The notes: generated from the letters alone by a model not told the origin. DNA of 64,000 nt from Brumimicrobium ulvae (GCF_947504225.1 NZ_CANNGT010000006.1:122382-186381); one strand, 5' to 3'. Shown: positions 1-9,859, numbered from the stretch's first letter. Translations and numbers: made by a program.

Positions 1-2190
1 TCAGACACCACAGAGTCACTATTGCATCTAAACAATAGTATTGAACGCCAATTGAAGCAACTTCAAACAGAAGGAATTGTAGAAGATTACACTTCGGTGG
101 GTGCCGTTCTACTTTCTAAAGAAAATCAACATAGAAAACTAGACCAGTGGAATGACTTTTGGGCCGAGCAAGGAGTAGACAGTATTGTCCAAAGGGTCAA
201 TCAAGCAGCTATAAAACTAGGATTTAACGAAAGTGCTTTCCAATCCTTAGAAACTTTATTGAATAAAGAATACGATATTTTAAGTTTTGAAGACTATGAA
301 ACGATGAATACCTTGTTTCTGGATGAATTTTATGCCAACAAAGATGGATTTCAAACCCTCTCCACAATTGTCAAAACAGACAGTATAAATCGTGAAAAAG
401 CCATAGAAGCTTTGGCCCAAAACAATTTAATTATCATTGATCGTAAACACCTCAACGAACAGTTTTTAGGGCAAATCAAAGAGGATTTTAAAAGTTTAAT
501 GAATTATTCATTTATTGCTGTGTTTATTATACTTTTATTTTTCTTCAGAAGGGTCGAATTAGCACTATTGAGTATTGTACCAATTGTTTTAACAGGATTG
601 GTTACCACAGGATTTATCTACATATTAGACTTAGAACTAAACATATTCAGCACCATTGTGACCACATTAGTTTTAGGGTTGGGAATAGATTTTAGTATTT
701 TCATGACCAGCGGACTTCAGCAAAAGTACACCACCGGAGAGCACCATTTGAAAGTGTACAGGACTTCAATTCTTTTGGCCGTCTTGACCACTATTCTTTC
801 CATTGGAGTATTGATATTTGCAAAACATCCTGCTTTAAAATCCATATCATTAATTTCATTGATTGGAATCACTGCAGCGATGTTGATTACTTTCTCCCTC
901 TACCCTTTACTCTTCAAAACCTTTATCGAAAATAGGCCTAAAAAAGGAAAGTCTCCCATCAGTTTTAGGTTGTTCATCACCGCTATTTTCTCTTTCTTTT
1001 ATTATGGAGCTGGAGGTGTTATCTATTCACTTTTAGGTATTGTTTTTATGTTATTATTTCCCATGAAAAAGGAAAAAAAGCAAATTTGGTATAGAAAAGT
1101 TATTGCTTTGTTCATCAAATCAGTAATGTATTCCAATTATGGTGTAATCAACAAAGTCAGAAATCCACACAAGGAAAAATTTGACCGACCAGCGATCATC
1201 ATTCCGAATCACTCCTCTTTTTTAGACACCTTGTCTATAGGATTCTTACCCACTTCATTTATATTCCTTGTTAATGATTGGGTTTATAACTCTCCAATTT
1301 TCGGAAAAGCAGTTCAGTTAGCTGGTTATTATCCTGTATCGAATGGACTTGAAGAAGGAGAAGAGCAACTCATAGCAATGATCAAAAAAGGAAATTCACT
1401 CATTATATTCCCTGAAGGAACCCGTTCATTGACCAGTGATATTGGACGTTTCCACAAAGGTGCTTTCCATTTGGCTCAAAAGTATAACATCGATATTGTC
1501 TCCTTGTACATTCATGGAAATTCAAACCTCCTACCGAAAGGAGATTTCATTATTTATGATGGAAAACATACTATAGAAATTGGAGAAAGAATTTCATTCG
1601 AAACAACAGATCCTGAAGCAAGCCTGCGGGATATCACAAAATCAATAAGTGCAAAGTTTAAATCCAGGTTTCAATCCTTGCGTTATGAGTTAGAAGATGA
1701 AAACTATTTCAAACAAAAAATTAAACTTAATTTTCTTTACAAAAGCAATGATGTAGTTCGACAAGCCAAGGAAGAATTTGAAATGAATAAGCGCCTTTAT
1801 TATGAAATCAATCCTATGCTTGCTGCAAATGCCAGAATATTAAGAATAGGAGAAGATGTAGGAATATGGGATTTAATGTTAACACTTCAACAAGCTAAGA
1901 GAAGAGTTACAACATACATTGAAAATGATGCATTACGAAACATTGCAAAACAAAGTTATTTATTGCAAAAAAGAAGAATTCAATACATTGAAGAAATCTC
2001 TTTAACAAACACTGAAGTTCTGCTACTTACAACGGAAATAAGTACTGACTTTTTAAATCATTTATTACAGCAAAATCACTTTAAGCAAATAATTGTGGTT
2101 TCTGAAATTGATAAACATTCAGTTTTCCTTAAATTTGGATATATTTTACAACACAATACAAAAAACTATTACATCCTAAAGCGCACTTAA
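1..2190 (+). CDS. MMPL-family exporter fused to a lysophospholipid-type acyltransferase (5' end outside window)
   Basis: The reading frame is open from base 1, so the N-terminal part of the exporter lies outside the window. The visible part begins in a soluble loop. It continues into a cluster of hydrophobic helices (about residues 160-300 counted from the edge) that matches the C-terminal membrane bundle of RND/MMPL transporters. A PlsC-like domain follows, with NHSSFLD (HX4D catalytic pair) and FPEGTRS (glycerophosphate-binding motif). The last 150 residues resemble a degenerate methyltransferase-like tail and are not assigned. MMPL exporters and acyltransferases occur in aryl polyene and xanthomonadin clusters, where they are thought to move the lipid-linked pigment to the outer membrane. 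The next gene starts 2 bases after the stop, suggesting an operon. Confidence 0.85.
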   Translation, partial: SDTTESLLHLNNSIERQLKQLQTEGIVEDYTSVGAVLLSKENQHRKLDQWNDFWAEQGVDSIVQRVNQAAIKLGFNESAFQSLETLLNKEYDILSFEDYETMNTLFLDEFYANKDGFQTLSTIVKTDSINREKAIEALAQNNLIIIDRKHLNEQFLGQIKEDFKSLMNYSFIAVFIILLFFFRRVELALLSIVPIVLTGLVTTGFIYILDLELNIFSTIVTTLVLGLGIDFSIFMTSGLQQKYTTGEHHLKVYRTSILLAVLTTILSIGVLIFAKHPALKSISLISLIGITAAMLITFSLYPLLFKTFIENRPKKGKSPISFRLFITAIFSFFYYGAGGVIYSLLGIVFMLLFPMKKEKKQIWYRKVIALFIKSVMYSNYGVINKVRNPHKEKFDRPAIIIPNHSSFLDTLSIGFLPTSFIFLVNDWVYNSPIFGKAVQLAGYYPVSNGLEEGEEQLIAMIKKGNSLIIFPEGTRSLTSDIGRFHKGAFHLAQKYNIDIVSLYIHGNSNLLPKGDFIIYDGKHTIEIGERISFETTDPEASLRDITKSISAKFKSRFQSLRYELEDENYFKQKIKLNFLYKSNDVVRQAKEEFEMNKRLYYEINPMLAANARILRIGEDVGIWDLMLTLQQAKRRVTTYIENDALRNIAKQSYLLQKRRIQYIEEISLTNTEVLLLTTEISTDFLNHLLQQNHFKQIIVVSEIDKHSVFLKFGYILQHNTKNYYILKRT

Positions 2191-2191
2191 A

Positions 2192-3724
2192 TTGGAAAAT
2201 CAATACGACATAATTATCATTGGCAGTGGAATGGGAGGATTAGTCTCCTCAATTATTCTAGCAAAAGAAGGACTTAAAGTTTGTGTTTTAGAAAAAAACA
2301 ATCAATACGGAGGTAACCTTCAAACTTTCGTACGTGATAAAGTAATTTTCGATACAGGAGTTCATTATATCGGAGGATTAGAAAAAGGTCAAAATCTATA
2401 TCAATATTTTAAGTACTTAGGAATAATAGACGGTCTTCGACTGAAGAGAATGGATGAAGACGCCTATGATTATATTACCTTTGATGGAGATCCAAACAAA
2501 TATCCACATGCCCAAGGATATGACAACTTTGTTGATCAGCTTTGTGTTTTCTTTCCTGAAGAAAGAGCAACCATTCAAAAATATTGTGATAAAATCAGAA
2601 GGGTTTGTGATTCCTTTCCCATGTACAACGTTGAAGAAGGTGCTCCATACGATCAATCGGTTCTTTCTATAAAGGCCAAAGACTACTTGGATGGTTTAAC
2701 AGACAATGAAGATTTAAAACTTGTTTTGGCAGGCTCGAATTCACTGTATGGTGGAAATGGAGAAAAAACACCGCTTTATGTTCATGCTTTATCGGTAAAT
2801 TCATACATCCAAAGTTCTTGGAGGTGCATTAATGGCGGGAGTCAAATCTCGAAGTTATTGGTACGACAACTTAGAAAATACGGTGGTGAAATCTTTAAAC
2901 ACCAAGAAGTCAATGAGTTCATCTATGATGAAAACCAACTTATCGGAGTTAAAACAAAGAAAGATAAAATTTATTTCGGGAAGCAATTCATTTCTAATAT
3001 AGACCTCAATGCAACGATAAAGATGGTTGGTGAAGATCGTTTTAGAAAGTCCTTCAGAAAAAGAATTGAAAGATTAGAAGTTACCCCTTCATCATTTAGC
3101 ATTTACATTGCTTTTAAACCCAAGAGCTTCCCATATTTGAATCACAATTTCTACCACTTTAAAAACAAGGCAATGGTTTGGCAAGGAACAAACTATGATC
3201 CTGCGAAATGGCCTGAAGGATACATGGCCTCAATGGGAGTACATGCCGATGATCAAAAATATGCAGAAAGTATGTCGGTAATGACCTATATGCATTTTAG
3301 CGAAGTTGAACAATGGGCAGATACCAAAAACACTGTGGCACATAAAGATGATAGAGGTCCAGAATATGAAGCCTTTAAACAAAAACACATTGAATTACTG
3401 TTAACGGAATTAGAAAAAAAATTCCCAAATATACGCGAGAGCATCTTGTCGGTGTATGCCTCTACTCCACTTTCATATAGAGACTATATTGGTGGTCAGA
3501 AAGGGAATATGTATGGTTTTGAAAAGGATGCAGAAAATCCAATGAAAACTTTTATTTCTGCGAGGACTAAGATTTCTAACTTGTTTTTAACTGGGCAAAG
3601 TGTAAATATGCACGGAATGCTAGGAGTTACAATTGGTGGTTTTGTAACTTGTTCTGAAATACTTGGAAAGGAATACCTCATTAACAAAATCAAAGATGAA
3701 GTAAATGAAACGGTTAAACCTTAA
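2192..3724 (+). CDS. CrtI-like NAD(P)/FAD-dependent oxidoreductase of the pigment cluster
   Basis: This 510-residue protein begins with a Rossmann FAD-binding strand and GSGMGG at about residues 12-17, followed by a downstream acidic residue (LEKN). The C-terminal region carries a second FAD contact (FLTGQSVNMHG). The layout is that of the phytoene desaturase/carotene isomerase family. The start is TTG: the next ATG lies inside the dinucleotide-binding loop and would destroy the fold. The stop overlaps the next gene by 20 bases. A redox or isomerisation step on the polyene or aryl part of the pigment is likely by context, but the substrate cannot be read from the sequence. Confidence 0.85.
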   Translation: MENQYDIIIIGSGMGGLVSSIILAKEGLKVCVLEKNNQYGGNLQTFVRDKVIFDTGVHYIGGLEKGQNLYQYFKYLGIIDGLRLKRMDEDAYDYITFDGDPNKYPHAQGYDNFVDQLCVFFPEERATIQKYCDKIRRVCDSFPMYNVEEGAPYDQSVLSIKAKDYLDGLTDNEDLKLVLAGSNSLYGGNGEKTPLYVHALSVNSYIQSSWRCINGGSQISKLLVRQLRKYGGEIFKHQEVNEFIYDENQLIGVKTKKDKIYFGKQFISNIDLNATIKMVGEDRFRKSFRKRIERLEVTPSSFSIYIAFKPKSFPYLNHNFYHFKNKAMVWQGTNYDPAKWPEGYMASMGVHADDQKYAESMSVMTYMHFSEVEQWADTKNTVAHKDDRGPEYEAFKQKHIELLLTELEKKFPNIRESILSVYASTPLSYRDYIGGQKGNMYGFEKDAENPMKTFISARTKISNLFLTGQSVNMHGMLGVTIGGFVTCSEILGKEYLINKIKDEVNETVKP

Positions 3725-5375
3725 AATTCTTGTTTTTTCTACACTCATATTTGTCTTTGGGTCGTGTGGAATGCGAAAGTCGGTCAATCATCGTCCCGAT
3801 TTAACAAACTATAATGCTGATCGCCCAAAAGTTGAAAGCCATAACGATAGTTTATTTTCTTCTGGAGTCAATTACCTTACGAAAAATAAATACCAACAGT
3901 GGGAACTCTACATTCAAGGAGACCCTTTAGAAAGAGGTTTACTTGCTGGTGCTCTAATGGACTCTCTACTTTACAAACAAGAGCATGTTTTTTTCGATAA
4001 AATCAAAGATTTTGTTCCTTCGGAAAGAAAACAAAAAAGATTAAGGAAATTCTTACAGTGGTACAATAGAAAGTTATATAAACACGTCGCAGAAGAGTAC
4101 AAAGCGGAAATCTATGGACTTTCAAGATATGTTCCGGAAACTTATAATTATATCGCCCCTCCTTACATCAGAAGTCTTTATTTACACGGTGCTCACGATA
4201 TAGGCCACGCTTTAGTTGACTTGGCGATGATTGGTTGTACCTCAACGGCATTATGGGGAGACCAAACACCAGATGGAGAGTTAATCATCGGACGAAATCT
4301 GGACTTCTATGCTGGAGATGAATTTGCCGAAGAAAAAGTCATTTTGTTTATCCATCCTGATGAAGGTATTCCTTTTGTTTCGGTTGGTTGGCCGGGAATG
4401 TTGGGTGTAGTTTCAGGAATGAATAAAGAAGGGTTGACCATCACCATGAACGCAGGAAAATCAAAAATCCCTTTAACTGCTAAAAAACCAATTTCTATTT
4501 TAGCTCGTGAAATATTACAATACGCATCAACCATTGATGAAGCCATTGCCATTGCTGCAGAAAGTGAAGTATTTGTTTCTGAAGCCTTAATGGTTGGAAG
4601 CGCAAAAGACAACAAAGCGGTGCTTATAGAAATGTCTCCTGATAATTTTGGCGTGTACGAAGTCAACAATTCTCGTTTGGTTTGCTCCAATCATTTTCAA
4701 AGTGAGCCCTATCAAAAAGACAAAAGAAACAATAAAGCCATTGAAGAAAGTCATTCGCTGTATCGTTATCAACGCATGACTGAACTTCTGGACGAAACTC
4801 CAAAGGTAGACTACCTAGAAATGGCAGAAATTTTAAGGGACAAAGAAGGATTAAACGACATTGAACTGGGGTATGGCAATGAAAAAGCATTGAACCAACT
4901 TCTTGGACATCATGCCGTTATTTTCAAACCTGCCAAAGGTCAAATATGGATTTCTTCACATCCCTATCAGTTAGGCGCATTCACAGCGTATGATTTAAAC
5001 GAGATCTTTGATGATAACAGAACCACGCAATATATTCCACAATACATAGATTCACTAACTGTTCCAGAAGACGAGTTTCAATACAGTCAAGCATTTGCTG
5101 ACTATGAAGCCTATAGAAAGTTAGACAGAATCATTGACAAGGCCATGGTAGATGAGGAAGAAGCTTTTGACTTGAACTTATTGCCCAAATATAGAGCCCT
5201 TAATCCGGAATTATGGATTGTTCATTACAAAGCAGGTCAAATTTACTATAATGCAGAAATGTATGAAGAAGCAAAGTCATCATTTGAACTCGCATTACAA
5301 AAAGAAATTACTACATTGCCAGATGCAAAGTACATTGAAAAAATGTTGCGAAAAACCAATAAGAAGTTAAAATGA
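3705..5375 (+). CDS. C45-family Ntn acyltransferase lipoprotein with C-terminal TPR-like helices
   Basis: The protein has 556 residues. It starts with a lipoprotein signal (lipobox FGSC, Cys21), so it is probably anchored in the periplasm or outer membrane. The middle matches the acyl-CoA:6-aminopenicillanate acyltransferase/choloylglycine-hydrolase-like superfamily: GCTS with candidate nucleophile Cys178, followed by GRNLDF. The last 80 residues (VHYKAGQIYYNAEMYEEAKSS region) look like a TPR pair. Family members activate by cleavage before the Cys and then hydrolyse or transfer acyl groups. Next to pigment genes this could attach or release an acyl group outside the cytoplasm; that role is inferred. 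It overlaps its neighbours by 20 and 4 bases. Confidence 0.8.
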   Translation: MKRLNLKILVFSTLIFVFGSCGMRKSVNHRPDLTNYNADRPKVESHNDSLFSSGVNYLTKNKYQQWELYIQGDPLERGLLAGALMDSLLYKQEHVFFDKIKDFVPSERKQKRLRKFLQWYNRKLYKHVAEEYKAEIYGLSRYVPETYNYIAPPYIRSLYLHGAHDIGHALVDLAMIGCTSTALWGDQTPDGELIIGRNLDFYAGDEFAEEKVILFIHPDEGIPFVSVGWPGMLGVVSGMNKEGLTITMNAGKSKIPLTAKKPISILAREILQYASTIDEAIAIAAESEVFVSEALMVGSAKDNKAVLIEMSPDNFGVYEVNNSRLVCSNHFQSEPYQKDKRNNKAIEESHSLYRYQRMTELLDETPKVDYLEMAEILRDKEGLNDIELGYGNEKALNQLLGHHAVIFKPAKGQIWISSHPYQLGAFTAYDLNEIFDDNRTTQYIPQYIDSLTVPEDEFQYSQAFADYEAYRKLDRIIDKAMVDEEEAFDLNLLPKYRALNPELWIVHYKAGQIYYNAEMYEEAKSSFELALQKEITTLPDAKYIEKMLRKTNKKLK

Positions 5376-6661
5376 CACCTCAAGTTGAAACATACGATCC
5401 ATTAAAGATAAAGGCCATTCAAGAAGAAAAGCTCCGAGCTCAACTGAGCTATGTAGCGCAACATTCTCCATTTTATAAAAAACGGTTTAAGGAAGCAGGA
5501 ATTGCTCTTGACTCGATTCAAAAATTGGAAGATTTGGTTCAACTTCCTGTAACAACGAAAAGAGATTTACAACAAAACAATAATGACTTTTTTTGTGTAG
5601 ATCCAATTGACATCATTGATTACGCAAGTACATCTGGAACAACGGGAACACCTGTAAACTTTGGGATGACAGATAAAGATTTAGATCGGTTGGCCTTTAA
5701 CGAAGCACAATCTTTCAGTTGTGCCGGAATTCAAAAAAATGACATTGTTCAATTGATGACCACAATGGACCGTCGTTTTATGGCAGGTTTGGCTTACTTT
5801 TTAGGAATTAGAAAACTCGGAGCTGCAATTATCAGAACAGGTGCTGGTATTCCTGCCTTGCAATGGGAATCTATTTTAAACAATAAGCCTACTTATTTAA
5901 TTGCTGTCCCCTCCTTCCTTTTGAAAATGATTGATTATGCAGAAAAGAACAACATTGACCTTAATGCTTCCAGTGTAAAGGCAGCCATTTGCATAGGTGA
6001 ACCCTTAAGAAATCAAGACCTGAGTCCATCTGAGCTGGCCAAAAGAATCAATGCCAAGTGGAACATCAAATTATATTCAACCTATGCTTCAACTGAAATG
6101 AGCACAGCCTTTACAGAATGTGAATATCAGCGTGGTGGACATGCTCATCCGGAGTTGATCATCACAGAGGTTTTAGATGCAGAAAACAACCCCGTAAAAA
6201 AGGGTGAAGTGGGAGAATTAACCATTACAACATTAGGGATTGAGGCATTACCACTCGTGCGATTTAAAACAGGGGATTTAGTTAAAATAGATTACTCCCC
6301 TTGTGAATGCGGAAGAAATACTTATCGCGTGGGGCCAGTTTTGGGAAGAGCACAACAAATGATTAAATACAAAGGAACTACACTTTATCCTCCGGCAATT
6401 CACAATGTCTTAAACGGTTTTAACGAAGTTTCCGAACACCTGATTATGCTGCAAACAACTAATTTCGGTACAGATGAGGTCATTGTCAAAATGGCGAGTA
6501 TGGACACCTCTGAAGCATTCGTCAGCAAGCTAAAAGAGCAATTTCAAGCAAGGCTTAGGGTTGTACCACAAATGGAATTTATCAGCCCTGAAGAATTAAA
6601 CAAATTGGTTTTATCATCGAATGGTAGAAAGCCAAAGTGGGTAATTGATTTGAGAGGGTGA
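5372..6661 (+). CDS. PaaK-like AMP-dependent acyl-CoA/ACP ligase
   Basis: This 429-residue adenylate-forming enzyme resembles phenylacetate-CoA ligases. It has the nucleotide loop TSGTTGTP (about 87-94), the STYASTE adenine/acyl motif, the FKTGDLVKI hinge-side motif and a CECGR pair typical of the PaaK subgroup. The C-terminus GRKPKWVIDL carries the likely catalytic Lys region. It starts on an ATGA overlap with the preceding gene. In aryl polyene pathways such a ligase loads a hydroxycinnamate-type starter onto CoA or ACP. No aromatic ammonia-lyase lies in this window, so the starter source is not shown. Confidence 0.85.
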   Translation: MTPQVETYDPLKIKAIQEEKLRAQLSYVAQHSPFYKKRFKEAGIALDSIQKLEDLVQLPVTTKRDLQQNNNDFFCVDPIDIIDYASTSGTTGTPVNFGMTDKDLDRLAFNEAQSFSCAGIQKNDIVQLMTTMDRRFMAGLAYFLGIRKLGAAIIRTGAGIPALQWESILNNKPTYLIAVPSFLLKMIDYAEKNNIDLNASSVKAAICIGEPLRNQDLSPSELAKRINAKWNIKLYSTYASTEMSTAFTECEYQRGGHAHPELIITEVLDAENNPVKKGEVGELTITTLGIEALPLVRFKTGDLVKIDYSPCECGRNTYRVGPVLGRAQQMIKYKGTTLYPPAIHNVLNGFNEVSEHLIMLQTTNFGTDEVIVKMASMDTSEAFVSKLKEQFQARLRVVPQMEFISPEELNKLVLSSNGRKPKWVIDLRG

Positions 6662-6707
6662 TTAATGAATGGTTTTAAAGTTTGTACTTTCTGGTTAGCG
6701 TTTAAAA

Positions 6708-7790
6708 TTATTTCTTCTTGAGTCCTAATAAAGTATGTGCAATCCCTTGCATATTGTGTTGTTCTACAATCTTGAATCCTGCTTGATCAATGAGTTTGAA
6801 AAAGACCTTGCTATCATACATTTGACTGCATCCATTGGCCATTGTTGTAAAATACAGCGAAGTCATTTGAAGCGCAAATGCTGAAATTTCGAAATCTTGT
6901 AAATCCCAAAATGTTTCATTGATAAAAACCATGGTGTTCTCCCCTGCTGCCGTATGACACTTTTTTAGAATGTCTACTATTTGTTCATCAGAAAAGCAAT
7001 CTAAGAACTGACTCATCCAAATGATATCGTAGCCTTTAGGCAATGTATTTTTGGGGTCACGAATGTCCATTTCGTGGTAAGTAGCTCTATCTCCAAAATT
7101 AGCCTCTTCAATGTTTTGTTTCGCAACATTTAATTGAACTCCTAAATCCACCAAACCAAGTTCCACCTCTTTATCGTATTCCATGCATTTTAAAGACCAT
7201 TTACCGGTGTTTGCACCAATATCCATCACCTTTTGAGGTTGATGTTTAAAAACTATAGGCAGTAGGTCGTCAAAAGTGATATCTGAATAATAGTGATCAA
7301 AATCAAACCAACTTTTCTTTGCTCTCTCCTCTAAGTAAGGAAGCCCTTCATAAATATGGTCCCAAGTTCCTAAGCATTTTAATCCTACGGGTTCAGATTT
7401 TTCGATACTTTCTTTAAGAGAACTAGCTCCTTCATAGCAGACATCTTTCATAAAATTAAAGTTGGTCACTACGGTTTTATCATTCAAAAAGAAATACCCT
7501 GCTTTTGTAAGGCAATACTTCTCCTCTTTCATATAAATCAGACCAATTCCAAGTCCTGCTTCTAAAAGAATTCGTACACCATAATGAGAAATATTTACTA
7601 AAGACACTATTTCTTCAATAGTAGCTCCTTCTGAATTTTCAATAATATCTAAAATTTGTTTTTCTTTCAGCAAACTTGAAGCTTCCCAAACGTAGGGGGC
7701 AAATGAAATAAAATGAGCTAAGCTTAGGGCGTCTAAAGCTTTTAAATTGTCTGTGCTGAATAGCGGTGGTTTTGTCTTAACTAAATTCAT
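6708..7790 (-). CDS. Class I SAM-dependent methyltransferase with winged-helix dimerisation domain
   Basis: This 360-residue protein has an N-terminal helical/winged-helix region (about 1-110) like those of small-molecule O- and C-methyltransferases. A Rossmann domain follows, with the SAM loop VMDIGANTGKW near residue 190 and an acidic second motif. It converges on the ligase gene with a 46-base gap and is the last gene of the - strand block. Pigments of the flexirubin and xanthomonadin type are often ring-methylated, so an aryl methyltransferase is the simplest reading; position and substrate are inferred. A TATATTTG element lies 66 bases upstream, so it may have its own promoter. Confidence 0.8.
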   Translation of the reverse strand: MNLVKTKPPLFSTDNLKALDALSLAHFISFAPYVWEASSLLKEKQILDIIENSEGATIEEIVSLVNISHYGVRILLEAGLGIGLIYMKEEKYCLTKAGYFFLNDKTVVTNFNFMKDVCYEGASSLKESIEKSEPVGLKCLGTWDHIYEGLPYLEERAKKSWFDFDHYYSDITFDDLLPIVFKHQPQKVMDIGANTGKWSLKCMEYDKEVELGLVDLGVQLNVAKQNIEEANFGDRATYHEMDIRDPKNTLPKGYDIIWMSQFLDCFSDEQIVDILKKCHTAAGENTMVFINETFWDLQDFEISAFALQMTSLYFTTMANGCSQMYDSKVFFKLIDQAGFKIVEQHNMQGIAHTLLGLKKK

Positions 7791-7855
7791 TTATGTAGAG
7801 GTTTCTTTTAGCGTCTTAATGCATAATTTTAATGATCAAGCTGTAGCAATTTATT

Positions 7856-7863
7856 CAAATATA
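7856..7863 (-). promoter_or_regulatory. Candidate -7 promoter element for the methyltransferase gene
   Basis: On the - strand this reads TATATTTG, matching the Bacteroidota -7 consensus TAnnTTTG. No convincing -33 TTTG is present at the usual distance. It sits in the 98-base gap between the lipoprotein gene and the methyltransferase start. Confidence 0.35.
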
Positions 7864-7888
7864 ATAATATATTATTAGTTGAATGGAG

Positions 7889-8509
7889 TTATTTACGCAT
7901 TCTCAATTTGATTTTTACCGGTATCTCAAATGATTTAAAATGTATTGAGTCGGCGTGCTTCCCTTCTGCATAGAAATCAATTTTAACTTTTTCTCTCCAA
8001 ACAGAAACTTGTTGCAAGGAAATCAGTTGTGCATTGTTGTTGTTTCTCAAGATAATTCTTTTTCCATGGAGTTTTGACACTAAATTGCTGCCGTTTTCAA
8101 AACTATATGTTTGCTTTATTTCATAATTAGAATGAACTAAAAGTTGAAAATACTTTTTGAGTTTAGCCACAATCAATTTCTTATTAAGATCCTCCATAAT
8201 GTAGATCACATTAACCTCATTGTTGACCATCTCAAAATCTAAGAGCGTGTTCCCAAATTCAGATAAAAGGGCTAATCTTTTTCGCTTATCATCTAGTTTT
8301 TTCACAACTAATATTCCGCTCAGTTCATTATTAAAAACGTCGATTTTTGCGTTGTAGAGGTATTCCTTTCCAGCAGTATTGAAATACGGAACTACAATTC
8401 GTTCTTTTGACGATTCAATTTTCGTTCCCGCTACTTTATAGTGTTTACAAGCAGTAGTAATTAAAATAAAAACACTAGTGATTAAAAATACTCGGATCAA
8501 TTTGAACAT
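7889..8509 (-). CDS. Putative outer-membrane lipoprotein of the pigment cluster
   Basis: This 206-residue protein has a lipoprotein signal peptide ending in ITTAC. The rest is predicted beta-rich, with no catalytic motif that I recognise. Its start lies 35 bases inside the end of the LolA-like gene, so the two are translationally coupled. A LolA-like carrier beside an anchored beta protein suggests a LolB-like acceptor for pigment or lipid at the outer membrane, but sequence support for LolB is lacking and this is inference. Confidence 0.65.
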   Translation of the reverse strand: MFKLIRVFLITSVFILITTACKHYKVAGTKIESSKERIVVPYFNTAGKEYLYNAKIDVFNNELSGILVVKKLDDKRKRLALLSEFGNTLLDFEMVNNEVNVIYIMEDLNKKLIVAKLKKYFQLLVHSNYEIKQTYSFENGSNLVSKLHGKRIILRNNNNAQLISLQQVSVWREKVKIDFYAEGKHADSIHFKSFEIPVKIKLRMRK

Positions 8510-9098
8510 TCAATTCTTTATTTATAAAAGTAATCAGTGTAAAATCTCCAGAAGGTTCGATTAATTTCACTTTAGAAACTGTGGCGTCTTGTTGCGGAAA
8601 ATACAAGTTAACTTCACTGATGTATTTCTTTAGGGTTTTATTGTTAGGAATTAATTTAACCAATATATTTTTACCACTTTTATAATAGCTAATGTTAAAT
8701 TCCTTGTCGTCAAAAAGTTTTCCACTTACACTTCCCGAAATTAAGTGATTGATTTTTTTAAACATGTCCTGCTCACCACTAACGGTGCTCTTCTTCCCAT
8801 TGTCATTTATAAGAATAGAATTGTTTTTAAAAATAACGCTATACACATTGGGAGAAGTATATTCCCATTTTAAAGATCCGTCTGATCTCAAGTACATTTT
8901 TCCTTTCGATTGGATGTCATTCGACAAAAAAGCCATATGCTTACTTTGTTCAAAATCTGTACGAATTGACTTCAGAGATTTAGTCTCCTGTTCAACCCTT
9001 TGTTTAAATGCACTTAACTCTTGTGCGGTTAACTTTGTTTCTTGAGCCAATAGACTGAAGGTAAACAAAGTACAAAACAATACAATATATTTCATCAT
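8475..9098 (-). CDS. LolA-like outer-membrane lipoprotein/lipid carrier
   Basis: This 207-residue protein has a cleavable signal peptide (about 1-18, ending LLAQ) and a LolA-type fold: an N-terminal helix with FEQSKHMAFL, followed by strands with GKMYLRSDGSLKWEY. LolA homologues in aryl polyene and xanthomonadin clusters are paralogues of the housekeeping carrier, probably dedicated to pigment transfer across the periplasm. It overlaps the deacetylase gene by 4 bases and the downstream lipoprotein gene by 35. Confidence 0.82.
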   Translation of the reverse strand: MMKYIVLFCTLFTFSLLAQETKLTAQELSAFKQRVEQETKSLKSIRTDFEQSKHMAFLSNDIQSKGKMYLRSDGSLKWEYTSPNVYSVIFKNNSILINDNGKKSTVSGEQDMFKKINHLISGSVSGKLFDDKEFNISYYKSGKNILVKLIPNNKTLKKYISEVNLYFPQQDATVSKVKLIEPSGDFTLITFINKELNVQIDPSIFNH

Positions 9099-9859
9099 GA
9101 TTCTAATTTAATTAAATCTTCAACAGTAATGCTGCGGTAATTAATTTCGTTGAGATAAAGCAATAAACGCTCCAAAACGCGAATCGATTTATCTGAAGTA
9201 TCATGGAGTAAAATAATACTTCCTGGTTTTAATTGTCTTTTAATTCTTAAGAATATTTTCTCTTCATCTTCGATTACAGTGTCTAAAGACCTGATATTCC
9301 ACCCAATAACCTTGTGTTTTGTCTTTCGAATTGCACGCATAATATTGGGATTCGTTACCCCAAAAGGAGGACGAAAATACTTAGGAAAAGCACCTGTGAA
9401 AGATTTTATTATTTGGTCGGTTTGCGATAATTCTTCAATAACACCTTTTGTACTTTTAAACCCCATTTGTTTTGAATGGGAGTAGGTATGATTACCTATC
9501 AAATGATGCTCTGAAATAATGCGTTGTGTTAATTCAGGATTGTTTTCTATTCTACTTCCTACACAAAAGAAAGTTGCCTTATGATGCTCTTTTTTAAGCA
9601 AATCTAATACTTTTTCGGTGTATTCTGTTGGACCATCATCAAAAGTAATCGCCACAAAATTGTCTTGCGTTTTAACCTTTGAAATCGCTTTTAGATGATA
9701 GTTAGAACGAATAAAAAAAGAACCATATACGACCAAGAGAAACCATAAAACAAAAAAACTAAGGTAATAAAGTAAAGACCATCCATTTACAATATATCCA
9801 TAAACATAAAGAAGTGTAAAAGCACCAAAAACAGTATATCCTATTTGATGTTTAGACAT
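9095..9859 (-). CDS. Membrane-anchored polysaccharide deacetylase family protein (NodB domain)
   Basis: The 254-residue protein has two N-terminal hydrophobic helices (about 8-50) and a carbohydrate esterase family 4 domain. The catalytic motifs are present: TFDDGP (Asp74, Asp75), metal-ligand HTYSH (His124, His128), RPPFG near 163 and a late LLHD. It is therefore expected to be an active metal-dependent amide or ester hydrolase. It overlaps the ketosynthase-like gene before it by 8 bases. Such genes recur in flexirubin-type clusters without an established role. Confidence 0.83.
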   Translation of the reverse strand: MSKHQIGYTVFGAFTLLYVYGYIVNGWSLLYYLSFFVLWFLLVVYGSFFIRSNYHLKAISKVKTQDNFVAITFDDGPTEYTEKVLDLLKKEHHKATFFCVGSRIENNPELTQRIISEHHLIGNHTYSHSKQMGFKSTKGVIEELSQTDQIIKSFTGAFPKYFRPPFGVTNPNIMRAIRKTKHKVIGWNIRSLDTVIEDEEKIFLRIKRQLKPGSIILLHDTSDKSIRVLERLLLYLNEINYRSITVEDLIKLES

